DNA of 64,000 nucleotides from Candidatus Latescibacterota bacterium (lineage in GTDB: Bacteria; Latescibacterota; UBA2968). The notes below the pieces were generated by a model, which was not told the DNA's origin, made no database searches, and saw only the letters and a program-made list of their open reading frames with translations. Both the position numbers and the translations under genes were made by a program. The DNA is taken from NCBI GenBank assembly GCA_022824945.1, contig JAJDYX010000032.1, forward strand, positions 1-64,000, read 5' to 3'. Of the stretch, positions 1 to 8,421 are shown piece by piece (position 1 is the stretch's first letter; each line of letters starts with the position of its first letter).

Positions 1-488
1 GTCGCCGTGCGTGTGATTGTGCAAGATTTGGGCGTTCCTGCAAGGGGCCTGTGCTGGACAACGCGGAGACAGCCTATTTTGCCCAATCGCAAGCCCTTCT
101 CGTCCAATCGGCAACCGTTGGAAAACTGCGGATACGTGATAGAATCATAGCGATTTTGACCTTTGTATCTGGGAAAACCTGCTTTCTCGCCGGTCTTTGC
201 TTTCTCTTTGAGACGGCGGAAGAACGCTTTGAACGCCAAATCAACACGTACCGCGACTTGTTGTAGGACTTGACTATAGACCTGGACAAATCCATTGTGT
301 TGGTGTTTCAGCACCGGCAACATCTTTTGCTGGTCATAGCAGGACAAGGACGCCTTGCTATTCTTATAGGCTTGTACCCTGGATGCCACAAGTTGGTTGT
401 ATAGCAAGCGACATTCTTCAATATGCATCAGCAAGATTTTCTCTTGCTTTCCCGTTGGGCGCAACCTGTATTTGAATGACTTAAACAT
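1..488 (-). CDS. tnpB: IS200/IS605-family TnpB (OrfB) transposase-associated nuclease, N-terminal part
   Basis: This is an open frame of 162 codons that runs off the left edge, so only the N-terminus is present. The start is the ATG at 488-486. The product opens with 'FKYRLRPTGKQEKILL', the usual helix-turn-helix start of OrfB/TnpB. It continues with 'RLLYNQLVASRVQAY' and the 'FKAFFRRLK...GFPRYK' block typical of the family near residues 85-107. TnpB is the RNA-guided nuclease of IS605-type elements; its RuvC residues and its guide RNA (at the 3' end of the gene) would lie outside the window. No tnpA is visible on the right side. The element may be intact or a relic; this cannot be judged from one third of the gene. 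The identification rests on recognisable conserved N-terminal blocks. Confidence 0.85.
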   Translation of the reverse strand, partial: MFKSFKYRLRPTGKQEKILLMHIEECRLLYNQLVASRVQAYKNSKASLSCYDQQKMLPVLKHQHNGFVQVYSQVLQQVAVRVDLAFKAFFRRLKEKAKTGEKAGFPRYKGQNRYDSITYPQFSNGCRLDEKGLRLGKIGCLRVVQHRPLAGTPKSCTITRTA

Positions 489-530
489 ATATAAAATATA
501 TATTTATACAAACTTTTTGTCAAGCGAAAG

Positions 531-689
531 TAGCCCGTTTTTGGCGACAAGGCAATGTCCATATACGCTAAAGCTATAACGGGAAGCCCTTTCGCCATGC
601 GACCCAACGCTAAAGCTGTTGGGCTTTACGGGCTATTAGGTAAGCAGAAATGGCGGTGCAGATCAACTCCCCGAGGGGGAGTTTTTTTG
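531..689 (+). ncRNA. candidate structured RNA with its own terminator
   Basis: The stretch folds as a nested multi-arm structure. An 8-bp closing stem pairs 531-538 with 628-635. Inside are a GACA/TGTC hairpin (546-559), a TATA-c-GC/GC-TATA hairpin with a TAAA loop (562-578) and a CCCAAC-GC/GC-t-GTTGGG hairpin, again with a TAAA loop (603-623). An intrinsic terminator at 665-689 sets the plus-strand direction. No coding frame explains it. It lies antisense-outward from the tnpB start, so it could instead be the subterminal hairpin region of the IS605 element. No known riboswitch class was recognised. Pairing was done by eye. Confidence 0.4.
665..689 (+). terminator. intrinsic terminator of the candidate RNA
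   Basis: A perfect 8-bp stem (AACTCCCC 665-672, GGGGAGTT 676-683) with a 3-nt loop is followed directly by a T run. The T run is on the plus strand only, and no plus-strand gene precedes it. Confidence 0.75.
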
Positions 690-703
690 TTATAAATAAA
701 ACA

Positions 704-845
704 GAGGCGCTGGTTGGGAGGGTATAACCAACGCCTCAAGGGATGTTGCATGGTACCGGGTTAGACGCATTTGTACAGAAAAGAGTTCCAAGAAAGAGTA
801 ACGGCGTTGACTCAGCCGGGGTATAGGAGTCAACGCCGATATTTT
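704..845. repeat. twin long hairpins with related arms
   Basis: Two inverted repeats stand 65 bp apart. The first (704-715 with 726-737) has 12-bp arms with one mismatch and a loop containing GGGTAT. The second (802-813 with 827-838) has perfect 12-bp arms, a loop containing GGGGTATAG, and a short T run after it. Both arms carry GGCG(T/C)TG...CAACGCC, so they look like two diverged copies of one palindromic element. Nothing between 690 and 994 reads convincingly as a protein gene. Confidence 0.6.
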
Positions 846-994
846 TGCGACACGCTTTGTCGCATATTCTTTTACTTTTAAGGGGTGGAAAGGTTCCCGA
901 ATGGTGTGATTTTTTGTTGGCTTAAACAAGTTTTAACTTTTTGTTTTATGGTATATATTGTTGAATCTTTAAAAGATGTGACCATGGAGAAGCT

Positions 995-2503
995 ATGCTA
1001 AATAAAAAAATAGAACGCTGGGGGCTGTGGCTCGGTCCGATAATTGGGCTGGGTGTCACGGTTTTTGGAGATCTCAAGCCGGGGCATCCCGAGGTGACAC
1101 ATACGGCAGGTGTGGCCTGCTGGATGGCGATCTGGTGGATGACAGAGGCCGTGCCTTTGGCTGCGACGGCACTGTTGCCCGTGGTGCTGTTTCCCCTGCT
1201 GGGTATTATGAGCGGGCAAGAGGTTGCGCCACTTTATTTGAATCACATTATCTTTTTGTTTGTTGGTGGTTTTATGGTGGCACTGTCCATGCAGCGCTGG
1301 AATTTGCACAGGCGAATTGCCCTTCGCTTGTTGCTTCTTTTTGGGGGGTGTCCGCGATGTATTCTGACGGGATTTATGCTGGTAACGGCGTTTTTGTCCA
1401 TGTGGATTTCCAATACGGCGACAACGATGATGATGGTGCCTATTGCGCTTGCAATTGTGGTTAGAATGGAAGAGCAGGGTGTGGCAAATCGTTCTTTTGG
1501 CACGGCGGTGTTTCTGGGGGTGGCTTATGCGGCTTCAATTGGTGGGAGCGCAACGCTTGTGGGCACGCCGACCAATTTGTCTTTTGTGAGGATTTTATCG
1601 ATTCATTTCTCAGAGGTTCCCGAGATTTCATTTGCGACGTGGTTTGCGTTTGCTCTGCCTCTGGCATGCGTGATGCTCGTTTGTGCGTGGGGTGCGCTTT
1701 GTCTCGTTTTTGGCATTCGCGGTCGCGGCGATGATATTGATCTGAGTGTGGTGCGAACGCAATATGCCGAGTTGGGGCCGATGTCGTTTGCAGAGAAAAT
1801 CGTGCTGGCCGATTTTGTGTTGTTGGCGCTGTTGTGGTTGTCGAGACGCCCCATTCAAATTGGCGATTGGACGCTGCCGGGCTGGTCTCAGTTTTTCGAA
1901 TCTGGCGGATTGATAACCGATGGGTCAGTTGCTATGGCAATGGCTTTGATTTTATTTGTCGTGCCCGCGCGAGATGGCGCGAAATCCAGGGTGATGGATT
2001 GGCAAACGGCTGGCAATGTGCCCTGGCATATTGTTTTGCTGATTGGCGGTGGATTTGCTCTGGCAAGTGGGTTTAAGGAGTCGGGGTTGTCGCTCTGGTG
2101 CGCGCAGCAGTTGGAGGGTATGGGGCGCTTGCATCCTCTATTTTTGGTCGGTGGTTTGTGTGTAATGATGACTTTTTTGACAGAGTTGACTTCCAATACG
2201 GCAACGGCAGAGATGTTTCTTCCGGTTTTAGCGGCGTTATCTGTGGCTGTAGGCCTCAATCCATTGTTGCTGATGATTCCGGCCACGTTGTCGTGTTCTT
2301 GTGCGTTTATGTTGCCGGTAGCTACGCCGCCCAATGCAATTGTGTTTGGCACGGATAGAATTGCGATGCGCGATATGGCGCGCGTGGGCGTGGGGTTGAA
2401 TTTGATTGGGGCTGTGATGATTACTGCTGCGATTGCTGTTGTTGGTCGCGTTGTGCTGGGCATTGAACTCGGGGTGATGCCCGATTGGGCGCAATTAGAG
2501 TAG
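995..2503 (+). CDS. DASS/SLC13-family sodium:dicarboxylate-type symporter
   Basis: A 502-residue polytopic inner-membrane protein of the divalent anion:sodium symporter family, expected to import di- or tricarboxylates (or sulfate) with Na+. The family marks are clear: 'MTEAVPLAATALLP' near residue 50, the first SNT motif at residues 139-141 (WISNTATT), 'GGSATLVGTPTN' near 190, the second SNT at 400-402 (ELTSNTATAE) and 'MLPVATPPNAIVFGT' near 440. The two SNT motifs form the ion/substrate site. Length is usual for bacterial members. The start follows a GGAG about 6 nt upstream. A TATATT at 954-959 could be a -10 box, but its -35 is poor. It converges with the ABC exporter gene that ends 18 bp downstream. 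The exact substrate cannot be read from sequence. Confidence 0.93.
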   Translation: MLNKKIERWGLWLGPIIGLGVTVFGDLKPGHPEVTHTAGVACWMAIWWMTEAVPLAATALLPVVLFPLLGIMSGQEVAPLYLNHIIFLFVGGFMVALSMQRWNLHRRIALRLLLLFGGCPRCILTGFMLVTAFLSMWISNTATTMMMVPIALAIVVRMEEQGVANRSFGTAVFLGVAYAASIGGSATLVGTPTNLSFVRILSIHFSEVPEISFATWFAFALPLACVMLVCAWGALCLVFGIRGRGDDIDLSVVRTQYAELGPMSFAEKIVLADFVLLALLWLSRRPIQIGDWTLPGWSQFFESGGLITDGSVAMAMALILFVVPARDGAKSRVMDWQTAGNVPWHIVLLIGGGFALASGFKESGLSLWCAQQLEGMGRLHPLFLVGGLCVMMTFLTELTSNTATAEMFLPVLAALSVAVGLNPLLLMIPATLSCSCAFMLPVATPPNAIVFGTDRIAMRDMARVGVGLNLIGAVMITAAIAVVGRVVLGIELGVMPDWAQLE

Positions 2504-2520
2504 GGGCGCGAGAGGCAGAG

Positions 2521-4296
2521 TCAATCTGCGACCTGCGACTCGCGGGTTGCAACTCGCGATAGTATTTCTCCATTGCGCGTGAGGTCTTGCGCCCGAACCA
2601 TGCGCGCATAGAGTCCATCGCGGTCGATGAGGGATCTGTGGTTACCCGTTTCGACTACGCGACCTTTGTCGAGTACAGCAATGGCAGGCGACCGGCGCAC
2701 GGTGGAGAGGCGGTGGGCAATGACGAGGGTGGTGCGGTTTTGTGTGAGGCGATAAAGGGCTTCTTGAATAAGTGCTTCGGTTTCAACGTCAACAGAGGAT
2801 GTGGCTTCATCGAGGATGAGGATGGGGGCGTCCTTAAGCAGTGCTCGGGCTATGGAGAGGCGTTGTTTTTCACCGCCGGATAAGCGCACGCCGCGTTCTC
2901 CAATGACGGTGTCATATCCTTTGGGCAGGTCGCGGATAAAGGCATGGGCATTGGCTGCTTGTGCGGCTTTTCTTACCGTGTGTTCGGTTGCATCTGGATG
3001 ACCGAAGATCAGATTTTCATATACTGTGCCGTGAAATAAGAAGACGTCTTGAAGGACTGAGGCGATGTTTTGGCGCACAAAAGAGAGGGGCAGGTCGCGC
3101 AGGTCATATCCGCCAATGCGAATTGCGCCTTGCTGGGGGTCATAAAATCGGGGCAAGAGGTTGGCAAGGGTTGATTTCCCCGCGCCCGTTGGTCCGACGA
3201 GTGCGAGGATATCTCCTTCGTCAATGTACAGGTCGATGTCGTGCAAGACGGGTGTGTTGGGATCATAGCCGAAGGTGAGTGCGTCGATGTTGATATCATA
3301 GGTGATGGTTTTGGGCACGGTGACACCGGGCGCGTCGGTAATTTCTGGACGGATGGCGAGGAGTTGAAAAACGCGGTCTGTGCTGGCGGCAGCTTTTTGC
3401 AGGACATCGTTAAAAGATGCCAGTTGCAAAAAAGGCTGGTAGATGTGGCCCATATAGACAATGAAGACAAATAGATCAGCTACCGAGATGCTGTCGCTGA
3501 GGGCCATGTTGCCACCGCTCCAGATGACGAGTACAATGCCCAGTCCACCTGTGGCTTCGATGATGCCGGCGGGCAGGAGCGAGACGGTGTTGGCTTTGAT
3601 CAGGCGGTCGTGAAAGGTGGCGCTGCGGTGGGTTACCTGGCGGGCGCATTCCCGCTCGCGAGCAAATGATTTGATGACGGCAATGCCCGACATGTTATCC
3701 TGCACGAGGGCGGCGAGTTCAGAGAGCCGCTCGCGCACCGCATGCCACATGGCGCGCACTTTGGATACATAGCGATATACGAGAAATGCGGCGAGTGGAA
3801 TGGGCAATATGGCGATGAGGGCGAGTTCTGGGTTGAGGTAAAAGAGTACGGCGACCATGGATATGGGGATGACCGTGGCGAGCGCGGTTTCGGGAATGCC
3901 GTGTGCAATAAAGTCTTCGATGGCTTCGATGTCGTTGATGGATCGGGCCATGAGATTGCCGGTGCGCTGGCGATTGAAAAAGCTGTGGGATAGGTTTTGC
4001 AGGTGTTTGTACACGCGCGTCATAAGTGCGTGCATCACGCGATAGGCAGTAACGTGAGAAAAGAAGCCATAACCATAACGTGAGATACCGCGAAGCAGGT
4101 AAATCCCCAGGAGTAAGAGGCTGATTCCTATGAGGTCTCCTGCGGGTTTTGCTTCGGTGAGCCACTGGATGAGTTTGCGTATGAGTAATGGCGGGATCAG
4201 GTTGGCCGCCGCAAAGATAAGTCCACAGGCGATGCAACATGCCATAAAGAGACGGCGACCTTCGAGCAGGTCGTAGATTTGTTTGATGAAGGCCAT
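2521..4296 (-). CDS. ABC exporter, fused permease-ATPase (MsbA/LmrA type)
   Basis: A 591-residue half-transporter expected to work as a homodimer in the inner membrane, exporting lipid, drug or peptide. The N-terminal ABC_membrane domain covers about residues 15-310 with six predicted helices. The ATPase domain follows, with Walker A GPTGAGKST at 368-376, signature LSGGEKQR, Walker B 'ILILDEATSSVD' and the H-loop 'VIAHRLST'. All catalytic motifs are intact. There is no peptidase C39 domain, so it is not a peptide-maturation exporter. It stands alone, divergent from the epimerase gene at 4390. Substrate is unknown; many single-gene members of this family export hydrophobic compounds. Confidence 0.92.
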   Translation of the reverse strand: MAFIKQIYDLLEGRRLFMACCIACGLIFAAANLIPPLLIRKLIQWLTEAKPAGDLIGISLLLLGIYLLRGISRYGYGFFSHVTAYRVMHALMTRVYKHLQNLSHSFFNRQRTGNLMARSINDIEAIEDFIAHGIPETALATVIPISMVAVLFYLNPELALIAILPIPLAAFLVYRYVSKVRAMWHAVRERLSELAALVQDNMSGIAVIKSFARERECARQVTHRSATFHDRLIKANTVSLLPAGIIEATGGLGIVLVIWSGGNMALSDSISVADLFVFIVYMGHIYQPFLQLASFNDVLQKAAASTDRVFQLLAIRPEITDAPGVTVPKTITYDINIDALTFGYDPNTPVLHDIDLYIDEGDILALVGPTGAGKSTLANLLPRFYDPQQGAIRIGGYDLRDLPLSFVRQNIASVLQDVFLFHGTVYENLIFGHPDATEHTVRKAAQAANAHAFIRDLPKGYDTVIGERGVRLSGGEKQRLSIARALLKDAPILILDEATSSVDVETEALIQEALYRLTQNRTTLVIAHRLSTVRRSPAIAVLDKGRVVETGNHRSLIDRDGLYARMVRAQDLTRNGEILSRVATRESQVAD

Positions 4297-4389
4297 AAAT
4301 TTATTGTGGTTTGAGGTTCGTTATGGTTGTGACTCAAACCTATTATTTGATGGGATAGAAGTCAAGAGAATAGAATGGAGAGAACGACT

Positions 4390-5397
4390 ATGGTGATTAA
4401 AACAGAAGAGGAGTTGATCGATCAGATGACAACCCCGTCAGCCGAGGTTGTCGCGGCGGTGTCAAAGTTAGATGGTCCCGTGATGATTTTGGGTATCGCG
4501 GGAAAGATGGGGCCGACTTTAGCGGAATTGCTGTTGCGCGCTGGCGCAGATGAGGTGATTGGCGTGTCGCGGTTTTCCAATCCGTTGGATCGCGATGATC
4601 TGGAGGCGCGGGGTATTGCGACGATCAAGTGCGATTTGCTGGACGATGAGGGACTGGCGCGGTTGCCTCGCGTGCCGTATCTCTATTTGATGGCCGGGCA
4701 TAAGTTTGGGGCAACGGGCAATGAGCCTTTGACCTGGGCAATGAATGCGGTATTGCCCGCAAAGGTTATGCAACAGTTTCCAGATTCGCGCGTTGTTTAT
4801 GTGTCTTCTGGCAATGTCTATGAATTTGCTTCGGTGACGGGTTCGGGTGCTCGAGAGGAGAATGCCGTCAATCCGATTGGCGAATACGCCATGTCCCGGC
4901 TGGGCGGTGAACGGCTTGCCGAATTTTATTGCAAAGAGAATCAAACGCCTCTGGCAATTGTGCGTTTGTTTTACGCGACTGAGTTGCGCTATGGCATCAT
5001 TTTGGATATTGCCGAAAAGATTAAATCCGAGACGCCTATCGATCTGTCTATGGGCCATGTCAATCAGATCTGGCAGGGTGATGCCAATGCGTATTTGGCG
5101 CGGATGTTTCCGCTTTGTGCATGTCCTGCGCGGGTGGTGAATATGACGGGTAGGGATGTGTTGTCGGTGCGCGATTTGGCGTTGCAATTGGGCGAGCATT
5201 TTGGTATTGATCCCGTGTTTGAAGGCGAAGCGCGCGAGACGGCATTGTTGGGCGATGCAGGGGTGCTGTTTGAGGAGATGGGGTCGCCGCAGGTTCCTGT
5301 TGAAGAAATTGTCTCGTGGGTTGCACACTGGGTTATGAGCGATGGCCGCACACTGGGCAAACCAACCAAATACGAGTCGAGGACAGGGGCGTTTTAG
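4390..5397 (+). CDS. NAD(P)-dependent epimerase/dehydratase (extended SDR) family protein
   Basis: About 335 residues. The Rossmann glycine motif G35-IA-G38-KM-G41 sits at the N-terminus, 'VYVSSGN' with S139-S140 holds the catalytic Ser, and 'EYAMSRLGGE' supplies Tyr166. The usual active-site Lys four residues after the Tyr is Arg170 here (YxxxR instead of YxxxK). The ATG at 4390 is preferred over the in-frame ATG at 4375, because GGAGAG at 4377-4382 lies 7 nt before it and overlaps the earlier ATG. The gene is followed by a palindromic repeat cluster and then by a ceramidase-like gene. The family acts on nucleotide sugars or other carbonyl compounds; the substrate is not inferable. Confidence 0.85.
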   Translation: MVIKTEEELIDQMTTPSAEVVAAVSKLDGPVMILGIAGKMGPTLAELLLRAGADEVIGVSRFSNPLDRDDLEARGIATIKCDLLDDEGLARLPRVPYLYLMAGHKFGATGNEPLTWAMNAVLPAKVMQQFPDSRVVYVSSGNVYEFASVTGSGAREENAVNPIGEYAMSRLGGERLAEFYCKENQTPLAIVRLFYATELRYGIILDIAEKIKSETPIDLSMGHVNQIWQGDANAYLARMFPLCACPARVVNMTGRDVLSVRDLALQLGEHFGIDPVFEGEARETALLGDAGVLFEEMGSPQVPVEEIVSWVAHWVMSDGRTLGKPTKYESRTGAF

Positions 5398-5402
5398 AAG
5401 TA

Positions 5403-5482
5403 GGGGGCGGGTTTCAAACCCGCCCGTACAGGTGGGCGAAAAACTTTTCGTCCGTACCGTAGGGGCGAGGCATGCCTCGCCC
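5403..5482. repeat. cluster of three palindromic repeats (REP-like)
   Basis: Three palindromes stand in series. The first is GGGCGGGTTT/AAACCCGCCC (5405-5425). The second is GGGCGAAAA/TTTTCGTCC (about 5434-5453). The third is a perfect 20-bp palindrome, GGGCGAGGCATGCCTCGCCC (5463-5482), preceded by CCGTAG. The third recurs with the same CCGTAG lead at 30556-30575, so it is a dispersed element. Confidence 0.8.
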
Positions 5483-5510
5483 ATCGTTGCTAAACTGAGA
5501 GGATAGGACC

Positions 5511-6809
5511 ATGATAAGAGCAGGGATTTCAGAGGTGAATATTACGCCGCCGGTGGGCGTTTCGATGTGTGGATTTGCCGCGCGCGGAGGACCAGCTGAG
5601 GCGATACACGACGAGTTGTACGCCAGGGCACTGGTGCTGGATGACGGCGAAACGCAGGTTGCGATTGTGGGGGCTGATGTGATTAGTTTTGCGCCGGATC
5701 TGGTCAGTGGGATCCGGGAGATGATTGAACATTCGCTCGGGATTCCCGGGGGACATATTTTGCTCAATGGGTCTCATTCCCATTCGGGACCCTCTGTGAT
5801 GGCTTTTCGATGTATGGGCGATCGCGATACGGCTTATGAAGATGTGCTGTGTCGCAAGATCGTTGGGGCAATTAAAATGGCGGCAGAAGGGTCGGTCCCA
5901 GCATCGCTTTCGCATGGGCGAGCACCCGTGCGTATTGCACATAACCGCAGGGAGATGCGCGATGGTCGCATTGTACTGGGTCATCATCCCAAAGGCCCCG
6001 AAGCGCCCTGGGTTGATGTGGTGCGCGTGGATACAGCAGGCGGTGTACCTGTGGCTGTTGTATTCGCGACTGCAGCGCATCCCGTGAATTTGAATTTGTT
6101 ATCGATCAGTGCAGAGTTTCCGGGATATGCCGCGCAGTTTGTGCGGGATAATTTGGCAATGCCTCTTTTTTTGCAGGGGTGCTGTGGGGATATTAACTGT
6201 GCGCCAAAGGATGGGAAATTTGAGGGATGCGAGTTGTTGGGCACGCGTCTGGGCGCGGCCACGGTGACGGCTGCATTGCATGCCGAGAGACTGGAGGGCG
6301 ATGTGTTGGCGGTGAATAATCGGGTTGTCGAATTGCCTCTTATGGTACCCGATGTCGATGAAGCAGAGCGTGCACTTGCAGATGCCACAGCGAATTTGCA
6401 ACGCGTGCGGGAGGACAAAAATATAACGCCCTACCGACGCCGCCAACAATACGCAGGGATGGTCGGGTGGGCAAAGGATTATGTGCAGGCTGCGAGGAGA
6501 GGTGGAAGTCCAACAGAGTCGTTTGAGATTCAGACCATACACATTGGCAATGTGGCAGTGGTGGGGTATCCGGGAGAGATGTTTGTCGATTACCAGTTGT
6601 TTTTAGATGATGCTTCTCCTTTTGATAGAACGATCGCCCTGGGATATACCAATGGGTGTATTGGGTATGTTCCGACTGCAGATGCCTATCCTGTTGGTGG
6701 ATACGAGGTCGAACAGGCTTTTAAGTATTATGGAACATTGATGATAGGTGCGGCGTGTGAAGATATGATTAAAACGACGACGATCGATATGCTAAAAGAG
6801 ATGACATAA
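5511..6809 (+). CDS. neutral/alkaline ceramidase N-terminal-domain-like hydrolase
   Basis: A 432-residue protein resembling the N-terminal (amidase) domain of neutral ceramidases. It opens with 'AGISEVNITPPVGVSMCGF', carries the zinc-type motif 'GSHSHSGP' with His89 and His91, and has a later 'ATAAHPVNL' with His190. In neutral ceramidases the matching residues bind the active-site zinc. It is much shorter than true ceramidases (about 650 residues) and lacks a visible signal peptide, so it is probably cytoplasmic. Many such short members occur in catabolic clusters with unknown amide or ester substrates. A divergent paralogue is at 49634-50899. The start has a GAGGA-type ribosome site and is the first ATG of the conserved N-terminus. 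Confidence 0.8.
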   Translation: MIRAGISEVNITPPVGVSMCGFAARGGPAEAIHDELYARALVLDDGETQVAIVGADVISFAPDLVSGIREMIEHSLGIPGGHILLNGSHSHSGPSVMAFRCMGDRDTAYEDVLCRKIVGAIKMAAEGSVPASLSHGRAPVRIAHNRREMRDGRIVLGHHPKGPEAPWVDVVRVDTAGGVPVAVVFATAAHPVNLNLLSISAEFPGYAAQFVRDNLAMPLFLQGCCGDINCAPKDGKFEGCELLGTRLGAATVTAALHAERLEGDVLAVNNRVVELPLMVPDVDEAERALADATANLQRVREDKNITPYRRRQQYAGMVGWAKDYVQAARRGGSPTESFEIQTIHIGNVAVVGYPGEMFVDYQLFLDDASPFDRTIALGYTNGCIGYVPTADAYPVGGYEVEQAFKYYGTLMIGAACEDMIKTTTIDMLKEMT

Positions 6810-7046
6810 TTAAAAAAAATGTCTATATATTGTATAATAAAGCATTTATACCACCTTAAATTGTAGAAAATGCTTGACAAATAGCACGTATTATCATAGA
6901 TATATTTTTTGGGGAGTATTTATTTTTTGTTGGTTCTCTATAAGCACGGGTTATGTGTACACCGAGAGCCACCACATCGCATCAAGCCATATGCCGACAG
7001 TACACATGGTACGGGGAGCCATTATCGGTACTGTTGTGGAGTCTCA

Positions 7047-8252
7047 ATGTATCGAAACGTTTTCTATATGATGCTGTTCGTGCTTTTTCCTCTTTCGGGA
7101 TACGCGCAATCAGATATCGATATCGATTTTGACAATAACGGCGTCGTTGATGAGCAAGATCTCGCAGCTCTGACCGCAGCTTTTGGTACAAATCAAACGC
7201 AGTATGATTTGTACCCAGATGGCGTGATCAATTTTAAAGATCTTATTATTTTCGCCAGTGCTTATAATCAGGAAGATACCTCTGAAGTAGTTGTGCCGAT
7301 TACCGAGGAGGCTGAGGAGCAAGAAGCCTCTGCTCGGGTCAAATTTTTTGAGCTTTCGACGAATAGCCGGCCAAATGATCTGGCTATAGACCCTCGAGGG
7401 TATATATGGTTTACGGAGGCGGGGGGCAATGCAATTGGCCGATTAGAGCCGCGCACAGATATGATTCTCCGATTTTCTTTAACCACGCCGGGTGCACAAC
7501 CACACAGTATTGTCCTCGATAGCCAGGGGCACGTCTGGTTTACTGAAATTGCCGCCAACCGAATTGGCATGCTGGATCCTTTCTCGGATGATATCCAGGA
7601 GTTCACTGTTCCGACTCCGGGCAGTCGGCCAATAAGTTTGAAATTTGACGATCAGGGGATGCTCTGGTTTATCGAAAGCGCAGCCGATCGCATTGCCCGG
7701 TTGGATCCCGTCACCGAAACGATAGAAGAATTTTCAATTGGTGAACAAGATTCAATTGGTGAGCAAGATGTCGCGCTTGGTTCGCTTCAGATAGATGACA
7801 GTGGACAGGTCTGGTTCGTTGATCGCGAGCAAAGCCTTTTGGGTACGCTCGACCCCGATACCGAAGAGATTACGACCTTTTCGCTTCCCAGTGATAGTCT
7901 TGCAATTGGGCAAATGGGATTGGATTCAGTGGGGAAGGTGTGGTTTACGGATACGGATTCGACAAGGCTGGGCATGTTTGATTTTGTCTCCAGGCAAACG
8001 CGCTATTTCCGATTTCCCGAAGAGATGGAATCTCCTTATGCTTTGAATGTCGATTCGAATGATCGCGTGTGGGTCGGTGGACAATCGTCTGGATGGCTGG
8101 TTAATTTTAGTTTGCAAGATACAACGTTTACGCTCTATGAGATTTCCGATGATGATGTTGAGGTCAAAAACTTGCGCGTTGATCCCAGAGGTGTTGTCTG
8201 GATCGTCGATTCAACTGGGAACCAGATTGGACGTATTGAAACGTCTAATTAG
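7047..8252 (+). CDS. secreted streptogramin-lyase-like (Vgb) beta-propeller with N-terminal dockerin-like module
   Basis: A 401-residue exported protein. The ATG at 7047 is chosen because GGAG precedes it by 5 nt and a signal peptide starts there (cleavage after about residue 20, LSGYA/QSD). An upstream in-frame extension to 6909 has no signal or family match. Residues 24-72 form a calcium-type dockerin-like pair: 'DFDNNGVVDEQDL' and 'DLYPDGVINFKDLIIF'. The rest (about 95-400) is a repeated blade of the kind 'GYIWFTEAGGNAIGRL', 'GHVWFTEIAANRIGML', 'GMLWFIESAADRIARL', as in virginiamycin B lyase-like propellers. Such proteins in environmental bacteria are rarely true antibiotic lyases; binding or an unknown lyase role is likely. 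A possible promoter with TTGACA at 6874-6879 and a weak -10 lies upstream. A terminator follows at 8314. Confidence 0.8.
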   Translation: MYRNVFYMMLFVLFPLSGYAQSDIDIDFDNNGVVDEQDLAALTAAFGTNQTQYDLYPDGVINFKDLIIFASAYNQEDTSEVVVPITEEAEEQEASARVKFFELSTNSRPNDLAIDPRGYIWFTEAGGNAIGRLEPRTDMILRFSLTTPGAQPHSIVLDSQGHVWFTEIAANRIGMLDPFSDDIQEFTVPTPGSRPISLKFDDQGMLWFIESAADRIARLDPVTETIEEFSIGEQDSIGEQDVALGSLQIDDSGQVWFVDREQSLLGTLDPDTEEITTFSLPSDSLAIGQMGLDSVGKVWFTDTDSTRLGMFDFVSRQTRYFRFPEEMESPYALNVDSNDRVWVGGQSSGWLVNFSLQDTTFTLYEISDDDVEVKNLRVDPRGVVWIVDSTGNQIGRIETSN

Positions 8253-8313
8253 TTGTTTATCTCATCACTAAAGGAAATTAGACTTTAAGGACGAACGGGA
8301 ATAGATCTGCAAG

Positions 8314-8343
8314 CAAGCACTCTATATTTAGAGTGCTTTTTTT
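8314..8343 (+). terminator. intrinsic terminator after the propeller gene
   Basis: A 10-bp stem, AAGCACTCTA/TAGAGTGCTT (8315-8324, 8329-8338), with a 4-nt loop and a T run. It separates the Vgb-like gene from the following importer operon. Confidence 0.9.
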
Positions 8344-8356
8344 GTTTAAAAAGGCG

Positions 8357-8385
8357 TTGACACACCGGATGGGGCATACTATATA
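8357..8385 (+). promoter_or_regulatory. sigma70-type promoter of the ABC importer operon
   Basis: TTGACA at 8357-8362, a spacer of exactly 17 bp, then TATATA at 8380-8385. It lies directly after the terminator and 36 bp before the first gene of the operon, so it is the natural promoter of the three-gene importer. Confidence 0.8.
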
Positions 8386-8421
8386 CGTTTTATGCGCTAA
8401 AATTATGAGGGACCAACGGTT

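Noticed and set aside
807..826. TTGACT followed by TATAG as a sigma70 promoter
   Set aside because: Spacing is only about 10 bp; the bases belong to a perfect hairpin.
690..929. 79-codon minus-strand frame in the gap before the DASS gene
   Set aside because: Composed of hairpin repeat DNA, no ribosome site, no protein-like pattern.
4519..5484. 321-codon minus-strand frame over the epimerase gene
   Set aside because: Antisense shadow with His/Arg/Pro-biased composition; the plus-strand frame has clear SDR motifs.
6909..7046. N-terminal extension of the Vgb-like gene
   Set aside because: Low-complexity translation without domain; signal peptide and ribosome site fix the start at 7047.
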